A DNA stretch of 64,000 nt from Annona cherimola. Its lineage: Eukaryota; Streptophyta; Magnoliopsida; Magnoliales; Annonaceae. Each line of letters begins with the position of its first letter. Positions within the stretch are counted from its first letter, which is position 1. The DNA lies in the NCBI GenBank assembly GCA_030490835.1, contig CM059975.1, forward strand, positions 37,728,133 through 37,792,132, written 5' to 3'. The position numbers and the translations under genes were made by a program. This document shows, in pieces, positions 39,601 through 51,264 of this stretch. The notes beneath the pieces are model-generated. The model was given only the letters and a program-made list of their open reading frames with translations. It did no database searches and was not told the origin of the DNA.

Positions 39601-42600
39601 AACTTGCAAAGCGAGTGCACCCACTTTAAACAAGTTGTCATTTGAAATCTAATTTTAGGATGACTTTCCTTAAATTCTTTTAAAATCATTTTGAGTAAAA
39701 CATTTTGATAAACATTTGAAATATTTGAGAAACAATACATTTTAAAAACCCTTATAATAAAAGAAATTCAAAACTTTTAGATTTTTATAAATAAACCATA
39801 TATTTCTCTTATATTTTCTTGGTTTCCATTTTAAGGCCTTTTGCTTACAAAAGTTATGCAATTATACCATCCCCTTTCTCCACGACTCAAAAATTATATT
39901 ATTGTCCACATATCTATTATAGTATTGTTTACATAAAGGAGAATCGCATAGTCTTTTGCATGCCATTTAGCAACCTGAAATTAAACCATTTTACGAAATC
40001 ACTTATTAGGTTGGTCATCCTTAAATCTCTTTCAAAAATATTTGTATAAACATTTTTGAAGACATTTTCATCATATATTTCCTTATCTAAAGGAAATCAA
40101 AACTTTTCGAATATCATTTCAAGACATACAGGCTATGTCCAAATTATCATTTATAATTAAATATCTTGACATGGAAAATTAATCTTTTTCTTTTATAATC
40201 TTAATCATTTATCATAAAACATCATAAGAGAAATTCAAAAGTTATTTACATTTGTTGTTTTGTGAAAAAGGGCAAAATTCCCTTTTTCTTATAAAATACT
40301 TTTGAAACAACATCATAAAGAACTTGCTTACTTAAAAGAAAATTCCTTAAAGTTATCGACATAAAACATAAAATTTCTTTAAAATTATATTCATGGAGAA
40401 CTTGCTTACTCATAAGCAATTTCTCAAATCCATTAACATAAAGCATTTCCGACATTGGCAACACTTGAGATAAATTATTTATCTTAAACAGTGTTGCTTA
40501 CTTCCCATGAAACAAACCTTAAGGCTTTTCATAAAAGCCATCATTTTTCAAAACTTATGCTTGCCCACTTGTAAAACATTCATATAAACATCGACATATC
40601 ATCATTTCATCACATAAGGAAAATCAGTAATTTGAAAAGTTTGCTTGCTTACCTGTTCACCCTTAGCTTCCCAAGTTAGCTCTCTCTTTGCCTTCGCCTA
40701 TACATACAATTGACATAGTATTCATAACACTTTCATTGGCTTGCATAATCCTAATTTTCCAGCCCATAATTCATTTCATGCATTAACTGCTTGAATTTCA
40801 AGTGGGTTTTCATATGCATAGCATATAATCATGCCTTCCGTCATTTGATGCATATCATTCCGTACCCCATGTGTAGGGTATTCCTTCATACACCTAACAA
40901 AGATTCATACATCATTACACGAGGTCTCATGCCTCTCATTTATTATTTTTCATTCATTTTTCATGTTTCATAAGTCGACGTTCGTTTTAAACATACATTC
41001 GACGTGTTAAACCTCATATATTAATCTTAAAATTTAAGATTAACATTAATCACCCATTCAGAAACTTAGTCATCTATTTTTACCATAATTCCATACATTT
41101 TTGCATTTTAACACTTCACATAATCCATTTATCACTTTCAACATCAAAACATGGAAATTAGGTCTTATACGTAACCCTAAGTTCCATCCTTTCTAAAACT
41201 CACCTTTAATAGATTAAATCCTCATAATAACTTATGATACTTGTTTATATACTATTATAATTTAAATTCCATCACAAAAATCTATAATTTAATATTTATC
41301 TTGATTTATTCTTTAAGCTGTCCATAATGCTGAATTCAGGCACACTAAATTCTCAAAATCTTTAATTAATACCAAATCAAGTATTTTTTATCTAAAATTT
41401 ATACCATACCTTAATAAATATATTAATTAACCAAAATAAATATTTTCATCACGAAATATTTAGTATTTATATTTAGTTTGGTATTTTTACTCTGCTGGAC
41501 AGCAGTATCCATTTTCAGACAGTCCAAATCACGTTATTTATTAGGTATATTTATAAAATTAAAAAATAAATTTTTAATTTTTTTATATGCCCCAAAATAT
41601 GTCTTATATATTTTTTAAACTTTTTAGCCCACAATTCCTTGTATTAAAATTACTAAAAATCATTTTGTGCTGCTGATCCTGACACCCGTTCAACCCTGTT
41701 CAGGTTGATTTTCTCGGATTTTTAATTTCCAACATACTTATCCTTTTGAGCTGAAACTTTGCTCTTTCCTTAATCACATAGAAATTAATTTTTCCAAAAA
41801 ATTTTATGATACAATTAGTTCATTTACTATTTATTCCGTATTTTTCTTTCCTAGTTCAGATTTGCTACACTTAAGTGTAGATTAGATGATATGGGTTAAT
41901 TAATCCTCAAATTAAACTTTATAAATCAACTTATATAATTCATCTAACCATGAATCATCATATAATAATGATTAAACATCAAAACAGCAACATCGTATAT
42001 GAATTTAAGAAAATTCCATACATGATTTTCAACCCAAAATCAAAGAGTATACTTACTTGGAATTGAATCAACTTGAACTCCATTTTTCCTAGCTTGGTTC
42101 CTCTTCTTTCCTCCCATTTTTCCTTCTCCTCAAGCTGCTGGAAAATGGGGACGTGAAGGGCTGCCTTGGTTGGGAATTTTCCCATTTTTATTCTCTCTTT
42201 CTCTCTCTTAACCATATGGACATGCACTTGGGGCAAAGGCTGGATTTTCCAGCTTGTGGGCCCCACTTTCCACTTTATTTAAAGCATGATTAAGACATGC
42301 TTATCCCCTATTTCTGACATGGAAAAACGAAGTAATTATCTTATAAAAAATCATCAAAAATCCGTTCATTAATGGACACAAATCTGCCCCTTGTTTGGAT
42401 GTCCATTTCAGCAGCTGCTTTGCCATTTTTTTCAACGAATTTTCACTTTAATTTATGGCTAATTAACTATCCTAGGTAGTAGCCTAATTATGGGACCATT
42501 TAGCTTATTAAAAAAATTATAAACAAATCAAATACAGCAGCCTAACCGTCCACATCTCCTGTTGTGCACTTGCTGTCCACTTTTGTGGGGTCCACTTGCA

Positions 42601-44708
42601 GCAGCTTTCGCACGAATTTTTCACCTAATTTTTACTTTAATTAATGGGTGTTTAATCACCCTAGGTAACTCGCTTAATTAGGGGTCAATTTAGATATTAA
42701 AAAAATCATTAAAAATCACAAAAAGCCACTTGAACGTGACCTTTCCATTGCTCCCATATTGCTGTCCACGTCCATGTGCCTTGGTGTTTTGGCATTTTGT
42801 GCCATAAAATTCATCCTAAATTAATTTCATTAACTACCCTTGTCATGTAGCTCACTTAATTACATATTTTGTAATTTTTTTAAAAATAAAAAATTCCACG
42901 TAAACAACCCATTTAGACGTCCATTTCATGCCACTTATATCAAACTCTTTTGAGCTAATCCAATAGCTACTAAATCATGTCATTAATCACTTGATTTTAT
43001 CATCATTAGCTTAATCCATGCCTCTCATTGCATAGATCTCATAATTTTAACCGTTCATTTCAAATTTCATCTCAATCCGACTTTTCTAGCTCAAGTTATG
43101 ATCATTTGAATTTTTGAACAGTGATGATCAATTTTCACCCTAATTTCATCCTTATTTTTATAATCTAACCTTTTCATATGATTAAGAACAAAATTATGTG
43201 CTTAACTTTTGAATTTTCATCTTAATCCACCTTCCCAGCGTCAAGTTACGCATTTTCTGCCATTTGCCACCTTAAACTTATTACTATCACCTTCATCTCC
43301 ATAAATTAAGCCATAATATATGAAGTAATTATCTTCAATATATAAACATTTCCTAATCCTCATTTAGCCTCTTTAATCACATTGACCCATATCGGCTTAT
43401 ATTGATCATTCATAATCACTTGCCCTAATTGCAATAAATCATCAATATTGCTTAGAAAAAATCATTCAGAATTCATCTAAATCATACATGATTCATATGT
43501 ATATGCCAAATGCATATACATAAGCGTTACTTGCGTTCGGGTATCACAGCACTCTAATGCCGAAATCTAGCGCCCCAGCCTCATGCATTGCCACAGCAAA
43601 AAATTCCAAAAACAAGCAGTTTCCAAGCAGCTTCAATGAGTTAGTGCTGCGGCGCCACCCCACATATGTGCAATTTTCGCACATGTTTCGTGCTAGCTAA
43701 GTGAGGGTATAAATATTCTTTTATGGTTTTAAGAATAGATCATCAAGAGGTTATGGCTACTGAGAAAGGGGAAGAAAACCAATAGCTTCAAAGCAAGGAG
43801 AGAAGATCAAGAGGAGACTAGTTGTCCATTGCAAATCCATTGAGTTTCATCTCTTCTTCTTCTTTGTCTTCTCATTTTGTTGTTCTCCTTGCTTGGGACA
43901 ATTGTAAACTTGATTTTTATGAAAGTTGAAGCCATATTTATGGGCTAAATCTCCTTATGGTGAGAGATATGTAGAATTTGACATTATAAACTATATTGTT
44001 TGGTTTCCATGTGCTTAAAATAATAATATAGTTGTGCTGTGACTTCTATTGCATGGGATTACCCTTATATATTATGCTTAATATGTTTATAAGCCTTGAA
44101 AACTTGTAAATTGGTTTAATAGCCAAATATATGTTTGGAAGAGTGAGTTTTGAATGAGATCCATATATAAGGCACAGGGTTTCTAGCTCATGGTGTGTTG
44201 GATGTTAATATGGAAAAGAATATACCTATTAACCCTGATAATCTTGATTATGTTATGTTGTTATCAACCTTGTTTTACTTAGGTACATGAGAACATAACA
44301 ATTAATCAAAACAAGGTTATGTTTGTATGTGTTGGAATTCATATAAATATGAATGAACCTAAATTAGTAGTCTCTACACAACCAATTTAAAAAGGATCCA
44401 ATTTAACATATCTATGAGACAATGAATTCATACTCTCATCCATCTAATCCATCCCAAGACACTCTCTTTGGTAGCCATCTAACCTTTAATCATTTACTGC
44501 TTTTCGTAGTTTAGTTAGAATTAGTTCTTCGAATACAAATTCTATTATAATTTTATCAATTCACTTTAGACAATGGAATTTTAAGGCGCTAGTCTATTTA
44601 ACACAATCCTCATAAGAGCAATACTCTACTCACTCTTTATTACTTGATCAGCACTTATGCTTGGGTTAAAACAAGCATTTTAATTAGACACATACGCAGC
44701 TCGTCAAG

Positions 44709-44732
44709 TTTTTAGCGTTGTTGTCGAGGATT
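44709..44732 (+). other. Primer binding site (tRNA-Asp type) of the plus-strand element
   Basis: Two bases after the LTR end, TAGCGTTGTTGTCGAGGA (44713-44730) matches the Athila/Tat primer site wording TGGCGCCGTTGCCGGGGA (from memory) at 13 of 18 positions. All five differences are C-to-T or G-to-A, as expected from decay of methylated DNA. Confidence 0.7.
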
Positions 44733-44902
44733 GGTGCTTTAAGCATATTACTTGATAATTTCATTTATCTTTTGTGAATTTGTGTATATATTACATACAG
44801 TCTTTGGTTTTAATATATTTCTATTTCAGGGTCTTCTTTAATTTAATTTTCAATTGATTCAAATGCTTATCATTGGCTAAATGCATAATTTTTAACACCA
44901 AA
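44733..44902 (+). other. Leader of the plus-strand element
   Basis: Untranslated sequence after the primer site, cut off at 44903 by the LTR of the minus-strand Athila-like element. Confidence 0.5.
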
Positions 44903-46356
44903 TGGTGTACAACTATGGGAGTGTTGTTAGGAACCCATAATCATCAATCTCAAATTATATCGAACCACATCAAAACTAAGAACTAATTATAGCGTAAAAT
45001 AATGGTGAAACGAGTTGAATCCACAGAGAGGTAATGGAAGTTTGAATTATTTGGAAAAGAAAATTTTATTAAACTAATTTTTTCAAAACAAAATCACGAC
45101 TAAGAATTAAAGTGCAATAAAATTAATTGTAAATAAAATTCAGCTAAAAGAAAAAAAAACAAATCTAAAATTTAACAAAGCAAAAGAAAAAACAAATCTG
45201 GATGGCTTACATGAAGAAGAACTCCTCTCCCCAAAGTTCCTCCTGACCGTGAGCTTGAAAGCTGAAGTTTGGGATTGAAAATTGGATTGAACAATTTCAT
45301 CCTCCACCACCTGTTGCCCATCCTTTTATAAAGGTGAAGTCCAAAAGAAACATAAGCGGATTGCTTACGCAACGTAGATTTGTACGCACCCTTCTTCCTT
45401 TAAACGCCCCAGATCTGCTTTGCGCACCTATTGAATGGCCCGGATGAAGCTGCGTTTTGTTGAATTCGTATGCCATCCTATCATCACCAATGCCGAACAC
45501 TCCCAAGCATGGATTGCACATAAGCTGGATGGTGTTAAAATCTTGACCGAAGTGAATGAGCAATTACTAGTTTGGACAGTGCTGGCTCAATGGTAGTTCG
45601 GTCTTCAAATAGAGTTGCACAAAGAGAGAACCAGGTCTGCCACTATGCTGGACCATTAACCAAATCTTTCATCTTGAAATTTTATACCTGCATCTAGCTA
45701 TCGTGGCTGTTGCAGATGAGTTTGTTGTTAGATTTATGGCTACCTATGCAACGACTTCAGCCAGTCTTCGATAATTTTGTTTTAGCCAATAGTTTGGGTA
45801 TCAACGGAGAAAACGAGAAGAGAAAGGTGCAGGGTTCGGCAACTTGCAGATCTTGCTCAGATTGATGCTTTCTTGCTTGAATTTAGTGATGGAACTGCAA
45901 TTGGATTTTCAGACCTTTCATTGCTGATGATTTGAGCGGCTTGGATCTGCTACAGCTATGAGAAGAAAATCTCCATGGAAGTAGCATGGTTGGAAAAGAC
46001 GGTGTTGCTAGACTAAAGGGTTTTCCACAAGTATCGATTTAAACAGCTCGGATATGCTAATTGCTGCTTGTGGAGACTGGATCTAGGATGGCTACTAGAG
46101 ATGGGTTAGTCCATTCTTCAGGAGACTGAAAGAGAAGAAGATGATGGAGCACTAGATTTTGGTGCTCCACTGGTTTATTTTTTTGATGCACATAAGCTCT
46201 TAAAAATAAATATCTAGCCATTAACTCTCTCAAAAATTTATTAGACCCTTCCCAGAGCATAGAAAATTTGATTTTAAATGTATAAAATCTTTATCAATGC
46301 AATTTTAAATATTTTTAAAATGTGGAAATAGTATATAAAATATAAAAATTATCACA
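44903..46356 (-). repeat. 3' LTR of the Athila-like element
   Basis: Plus-coordinate ends are TGGTGTACAAC and AATTATCACA; a polypurine tract (minus-strand AAGTTGGAGG, 46357-46366) follows. Aligns with 60018-60855 (shared TGTACAAC, GGGAGTGT(T/C)GTTAGGAACCC, CCTCCACCACCTGTTGC). Contains an 88-codon minus frame at 45297-45563 also open in the other LTR, but its divergence is no lower than that of the DNA. Confidence 0.8.
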
Positions 46357-46600
46357 CCTCCAACTTGAATATTGGTAGTTCCTTAGCAATGCAATTATAA
46401 AAGTATTCTTTTCTCTTCTTTTTTTCTTCTTTTTTTATTTTTATATATTTTCTCTCTTTTTCATTTTTTTCATTTTTTCATTTCTGTCTTTTTTCAAGGG
46501 AAATAATTATGAAATAAAGGAATAGAAAAACCTAAAATGAGGGTGCTGAGAATATTTGGTTGCCTCCCAATAAGCGCTAAGTTATAGTCTTCAGCCAGAC
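46357..46600 (-). other. Polypurine tract and post-pol segment of the Athila-like element
   Basis: Contains the pyrimidine-rich stretch 46408-46500 (purine-rich in sense). Minus strand at 46594-46556 has TTAGCGCTTATTGGGAGGC, a phrase that commonly follows pol in Athila/Tat elements. Confidence 0.6.
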
Positions 46601-46619
46601 ATAGTGGGAGTTTTCATCA

Positions 46620-47902
46620 CTTTGGATCCACCAATTGAACTTTATCAATGACCCTGCCTTCAAAGGTCCCTTCAATATATGGTTTGATCCACTGTTCATT
46701 TCATTTGAAAATATTACCATTTTGTAGGTCATGAATCCGCACAGCATCATGGGAAAAGACTTCAATCATAATAAAAGGCCCATCCCACCTTAATCGTAAT
46801 TTGCTAGGAAACAAATGCAGCTTTGAGTTGAATAACCAAACTTTCTAACTAGGCTCAAAAAAATTTCGTGAGATGTGCTTGTCATCAAAAACCTTCATCC
46901 TTGCCTTATAAAATTTGGAATTTTCATATGCCTTGTTTCTTACCTCCTCTAACTTTTTCATTTGTAATTTTCTATGTGCCCCAGTAGCACCAAGTTCAAA
47001 ATTAAATTTCTTTATTACCCAATATGCCCTGTGTTCTAACTCAACTGGGAGATGACATGCTTTTCCATACCCCTATGTTGTTCTGTAAACCCATAGTACA
47101 TCGTCTAGCTTTTCAATCCAATCTTTGCAATTAGGTCTCACAGTCATTTGTAAAATATTTTTCATTTCCCCATTAGAAACTTCTACTTACCTACTAGTTT
47201 GAAAATGATAAAGTGTGGCTACCTTCTGTGTGATGTCATGCTTCCTTAGCAAAGTCTTGAATTGATAATTAGTGAAATGCTTACCTCCATCACTGATAAG
47301 AGCTCATGGAAACCCAATCTAGAGAAATATTCTTTTGCAAAAATTTGATGACAACCTTATGATTGTTTGTTTGGGTCCCCACAGCTTCAATCCATGTAGA
47401 ACCATAATCCAATGCCGCTAGAATATACTCATGCCCATAAGAAGTGGGAAATGCCCCATAAAATCAATGCCCTAGACATCAAAAATTTTCAACCACAAGG
47501 ATACGATTGAGTAGCATCATCTTTTGCTTTGAGATATTCCCATAGCTTGACATCTAAGGCAGGAATGGTTGAATTCAAAGGTGTTTTTGAAAAGAGTAGG
47601 TTTATAGAAATCATTTTGCAACACCTTAGCTACAATTTTATTCCTGGAGAAGTGTCTTGCACACTCATGACTATGGCAAAAGTTTAAAATTCTCTTTTGT
47701 TCATTCTAGGGCATTGACAGATGATATTATCAGAACAAATTTTGAAAAGTTCTGGATCCTCCCAAATATAATATTTACCTAGAGAGAAAAATCTATCTCT
47801 TTTATTCTTGGTCCACCCCACTTGGAATTTATCCATCACTTTGTAATTGACAATGTGTGCGTACCATGGTGGTGTGCTAGAAACGGCTAAAGAATCATGC
47901 AT
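46620..47902 (-). pseudogene. Athila-like integrase remnant
   Basis: Integrase inserts retroelement cDNA into chromosomes. Minus strand: 47902-47684 encodes the upstream flank (PWYAHIVNY, RFFSLGKYYIWEDPELFK, followed by the start of the zinc-binding part). About 47480-47330 encodes the first catalytic Asp context (IDFMG-FP, then GHEYIL and LDYGS-WIEA, across shifts). About 46835-46640 encodes the GPF/Y-type end (RWDGPF, then DAVRIHDLQNG). Numerous stops and shifts; not functional. Confidence 0.75.
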
Positions 47903-47971
47903 AGGGGAACTTTTTGGGATGATAATACAGGATAGATAATTAGCGATGACATTTTCTGAACCTTTCTTGTC

Positions 47972-48271
47972 TCAAATTTCAAGATCAAATTCTTGCATTA
48001 CCAGGATCCATCTCATAAGCCTTGGCTTTGCTTCCTTTTTAGAAAACAAATACTTAAGAGCCAAGTTATCCAAGTAGATGATGACTTTCACTCCCAAGAG
48101 ATAAGAACGAAATTTCTTCAGGGCAAAGACAACAGCAAGTAGCTCTTTTTCTGTGGTGGTATAGTTCATTTGGGAGTCACGAAGAATGCGACTGGCATAG
48201 TAAATCACCACTAGTTGTTTGTTTACCTTTTGCCCTATGACAGAACCAACAGAGTTTGAAGCGTCACACAT
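47972..48271 (-). pseudogene. Athila-like RNase H remnant
   Basis: A 99-codon minus-strand frame starts [14 protein letters not shown] and continues with [30 protein letters not shown] and [21 protein letters not shown]. The catalytic Asp of CDAS and Glu of TEKE are present; a later D-x-x-A-L-K segment (LDNLALKYL) keeps the third Asp. It degrades the RNA strand during reverse transcription in intact relatives. It is in phase neither with an intact RT nor with integrase here. Confidence 0.85.
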
Positions 48272-48289
48272 GATCTTAAATGGAAAAGA

Positions 48290-48538
48290 TCAATTAGGAT
48301 TCTGAAGAATTGGTGCCTTAGTTAATGCTTCTTTCAATGTCTCGAATGCTGTGAGTCAGGCATCATCCATATGGAAAGGTGCATCTTTAGCAAAGAGGGT
48401 AGTCAGTGGGCGAGAGATTTGAGAAAAATCTTTGATAAATCACTGATAAAATCCCTCGTGGCCAAGAAAATAACAGACTTGCTTGACAAAGGTTGGAGGA
48501 GGAAGATTAATAATCAAATCAACTTTGGCATTGTCTAC
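48290..48538 (-). pseudogene. Athila-like RT, C-terminal part (left of the insertion)
   Basis: Minus-strand reading across the insertion gives VDNAKVDLIINLPPP, then VKQVCYFLGHEGFYQ, then FIKDFSQISRPLTTLFAKD with one in-frame stop: the thumb/connection of Ty3 RT. Its N-terminal half lies at 57741-58640; the two were one frame before the chromovirus inserted. Confidence 0.8.
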
Positions 48539-49961
48539 TGTAACATACCGGTCCAGAAAAGTGATCTCGGGCCGTGTATTACATAATTCCACTTCCACTA
48601 GTCATGTTCCCATTATTACATCAAGGCACAAAGAAAAAGAAATTTTACAAGTCTATCATTCTCAATACATGCCTTTAAAATAAATAAATAGAAATAATTA
48701 TTCTTGAAAATCTCCTGTAAATCCCAAAACGCTAGTGTCCCACTTGATTTGGTACACCTGTAAAAATAATGGGTTAGTCTCATCATGACTAGCAAGTAGA
48801 AAATTATTTGAAAATGGATAATAGCCCAAATAAAACTTAATTAAATGATAAAATAATCATTTAATTTAGTATCTTAAAAATTTTGCCTCAAATGCAAAAT
48901 CAAACCCTTCCGTTGAGTCCAGAAGCATCAAAAACATAGAAATAGAGCATTTGAACATTCAAATCGGAGTTCAAATGAATAAATCATAATAAAATAAAAT
49001 GAACGACCCATATTAAGCTACATCATTAGAGCCTTTAATGCAGGTGGCCCCCACCAGGACCTCTCTTGCTTATCACTTATTGCTGTAATGGTTTACACTT
49101 CAATTTTTAAAAATACCTAGATATCAAGAGTACCAAAAAGATATTAAATGAATTAAAATGTCAAAAGCAACGAAAAAAAATTCGTTGCAAATCAGGAATT
49201 AAATCCCCTGGACGAATTGCTTTCCTGACACAATTCTATTTCTGCCGCAATTTGCTTTTGGCAATTCTGCCGCAATTAGCTTCCGGCCTAATTTTTCTTT
49301 TGGACGAAAATTTCTCCCTGCCTTATATAATTTTCCTTACGCATATAGATATCCTTTATATGCTGTAATTAACTCATACAATTAATATATATATATATAA
49401 TTCATTATTCATATATATGTTGCATATTATATTTACATAATTTTACATCTTAAAAACTTAGAATGATAAAATTTAAATATGTCAAGCATAGCATAAAAAT
49501 GATAACATGATTTATACGCAACGATAAAAAAAAATAATTACAACATTGAACTAAAATCAATTTTCACATAAAATCCCACTTGCCTTTGAAGAAAATAAAT
49601 TTTCTCCTTCCGTCACTTTACCTCCTAAACCTTTTTACGATCATCCCCATCTATCAAGTCCCCACCCTAATTTATAGAAGTCTCGTAGCTTCTAAGGGAT
49701 AGGAAGATAGGAATAAGATAAAATTTATTTTTAAAATTAGATTTTATCTTAACAAATCTTATCTATAGATAATTCTTATCTCATCATATCTTATCCCGTG
49801 GTGATAAGATTTGTTTCAAAAATTAAATTCTATCTTAACCACCCTATCTGGGAGAGTTCTTATCTCATCCTATCTCATCCTGTGGGGCCCACATGTCTGG
49901 AGAGGCAAAAATGCAAAAATTAATTATTATTATTATTATTATTATTTTTCAATATTTTACA
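48539..49961 (-). repeat. 3' LTR of the chromovirus (1,423 bp)
   Basis: Plus-coordinate ends are TGTAACATACC and TATTTTACA. Compared with the 5' LTR it lacks about 65 bp next to its downstream end (after GGGCCGTGTATT) and has a few one- or two-base indels. Contains an ATT microsatellite at about 49922-49946. Confidence 0.95.
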
Positions 49962-49974
49962 TTCTCCCCACCTT
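49962..49974 (-). other. Polypurine tract of the chromovirus
   Basis: Minus strand reads AAGGTGGGGAGAA immediately before the 3' LTR start TGTAAAATATTG; only about 30 nt separate it from the polyprotein stop. Confidence 0.85.
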
Positions 49975-50004
49975 ATAAAGTTTCGTCCTCGAAGCTTGTA
50001 ATAG

Positions 50005-51243
50005 TCAGGATAGATTTTGGAATAATTCGAGGCAGATTCTACGAATATCGTCCTCTAGCTCCCACGTTGCTTCCCGCTCACCGTGGTTGCTCCATTGCAC
50101 TAGAACATGCCGAATTTTCCTCCTCTTTAACTGCTTCTCGCGACTATCTAAGATTCGAACAGGACGTTCCGGATGAGTTAAATCTTCCTCGATCTCATAT
50201 TGTTCGGTCGACAAAATATGCGTCGAATCAGCTACATACTTTCTTAACTGTGAGATATGGAAGACATTATGCACAATTGCTAGCGAAGGAGGCAATGCTA
50301 GCCGATAGGCAACACTGCCTATAACTTCCAATATCTCAAAAGGTCCGATATATCGAGGAGATAATTTGCCTTTCACTCTGAAACGAGTCACACCTTTAGT
50401 GGGAGAGACTTTTAAAAAGACTAACTCGCCTACTGTAAATTGTAGGTCTCTTCGTCTGCCATCAGCATACTTTTTCTGGCGATCTTGCGCTGCTTCTAAT
50501 CGTCGTCTAATAATTCGAACCACATCAGCAGCTTGCTGAACCAAGGCTGGAGCTAAAAATTGTCGCGTACCAATTTCTTCCCAATAGACAGGCGTTCGAT
50601 GCCTTTTTCCACACAGAGCTTCAAACAGAGCCATACCAATACTAGCCTGATAACTATTGTTATAGGCAAATTCAACCAAAGACAAATGCTCATCCCATGA
50701 ACCAGGAAAATCTAATGCACAAGCTCTTAATAAATCTTCTAAATTTTGAATAGTTCTTTCAGACTGACCATCCGTCTGCGGGTGATATGCAGTGCTTAAC
50801 CGCAACTCTGTTCCCATACATTTTTGTAATTTTTGCCAGAAATCAGAAATAAACCGTCGATCTCTGTCTGACACAATGGAAACAGGGACACCATGTAAAC
50901 GAACAATCTCCCGCAGGTACAAATCTGCCATTTGATCCATTCTAAAGGTCATGCGATAGGGCAAGAAGTGAGCAGATTTAGTAAGTCTGTCCACCACTAC
51001 CCATACAGCATCACAACGAGCTTGCGTCCTAGGGAGAGCCGTCACAAAGTCCATGGTAATATGCTCCCATTTCCACTCTGGTATTTCTAAAGGTTGCAAC
51101 AATCCGGCTTGCCTTTTTCGTTCAGCTTTGACCTGCTGGCATACTAAGCACTGAGACACAAATTTGGCACACTCGACACGCAGCCTTTTCCACCAGAAAC
51201 TTTGTCTCAAATCTTTGTACATCTTAGTACTACCAGGGTGCAC
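50005..51243 (-). pseudogene. Chromovirus integrase with chromodomain
   Basis: 412 codons continuing the polyprotein frame. The zinc-binding domain has CLVC after two His (the first His lies just beyond a TAA at 51265-51267). The catalytic core has MDFVTALP (first Asp), SDRDRRF (second Asp) and HPQTDGQSERTIQNLEDLLR (Glu). A GPF/Y module (YIGPFEILEVIGSVAYRLAL) follows. The last 60 residues (ILDSREKQL, VLVQW, EATWELEDDI) form a chromodomain, which in this group guides insertion to heterochromatin. The frame is intact to its TGA stop, but with the upstream stop it is cut off from RT. Confidence 0.9.
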
Positions 51244-51264
51244 AGAAAATTTAGACTGATGGGC

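Larger units (their letters stand above)
37758..43548 (-). mobile_element. Solo LTR (family D), 5.79 kb
   Basis: Runs TGTGGTGCCCCAAACC ... GGGTATCACA and is flanked by perfect 5-bp duplications GCACT (37753-37757 and 43549-43553). Homologous to solo LTR C throughout, including the CGATTGGTAAATGTGA start, the GTGAGTGACAACTCAGTAAGCAAGC-like block, the hairpin array and the GC-rich island. No coding domain. Minus orientation is inferred as for the sister copies. Confidence 0.93.
37408..44706 (+). mobile_element. 5' LTR of the TGATAACTC family, split by solo LTR D
   Basis: Starts TGATAACTC at 37408 and ends CTCGTCA at 44706, with about 1.5 kb of own sequence (37408-37757 and 43549-44706). It is homologous, in opposite orientation, to the solo LTR at 25734-32781: the end blocks align almost word for word. 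A tRNA-Asp-type primer binding site follows immediately, so this copy is a 5' LTR with an internal region rather than a solo LTR. The matching 3' LTR with a GGCCT duplication was not found. Confidence 0.82.

Noticed and set aside
49380..49400. AT dinucleotide run in the chromovirus LTR considered as a TATA promoter
   Set aside because: Present in both LTRs, but a plain microsatellite; position relative to the sense start does not single it out as the promoter.
49893..50324. 143-codon plus-strand frame
   Set aside because: Antisense shadow of the chromovirus integrase/chromodomain end plus LTR microsatellite.
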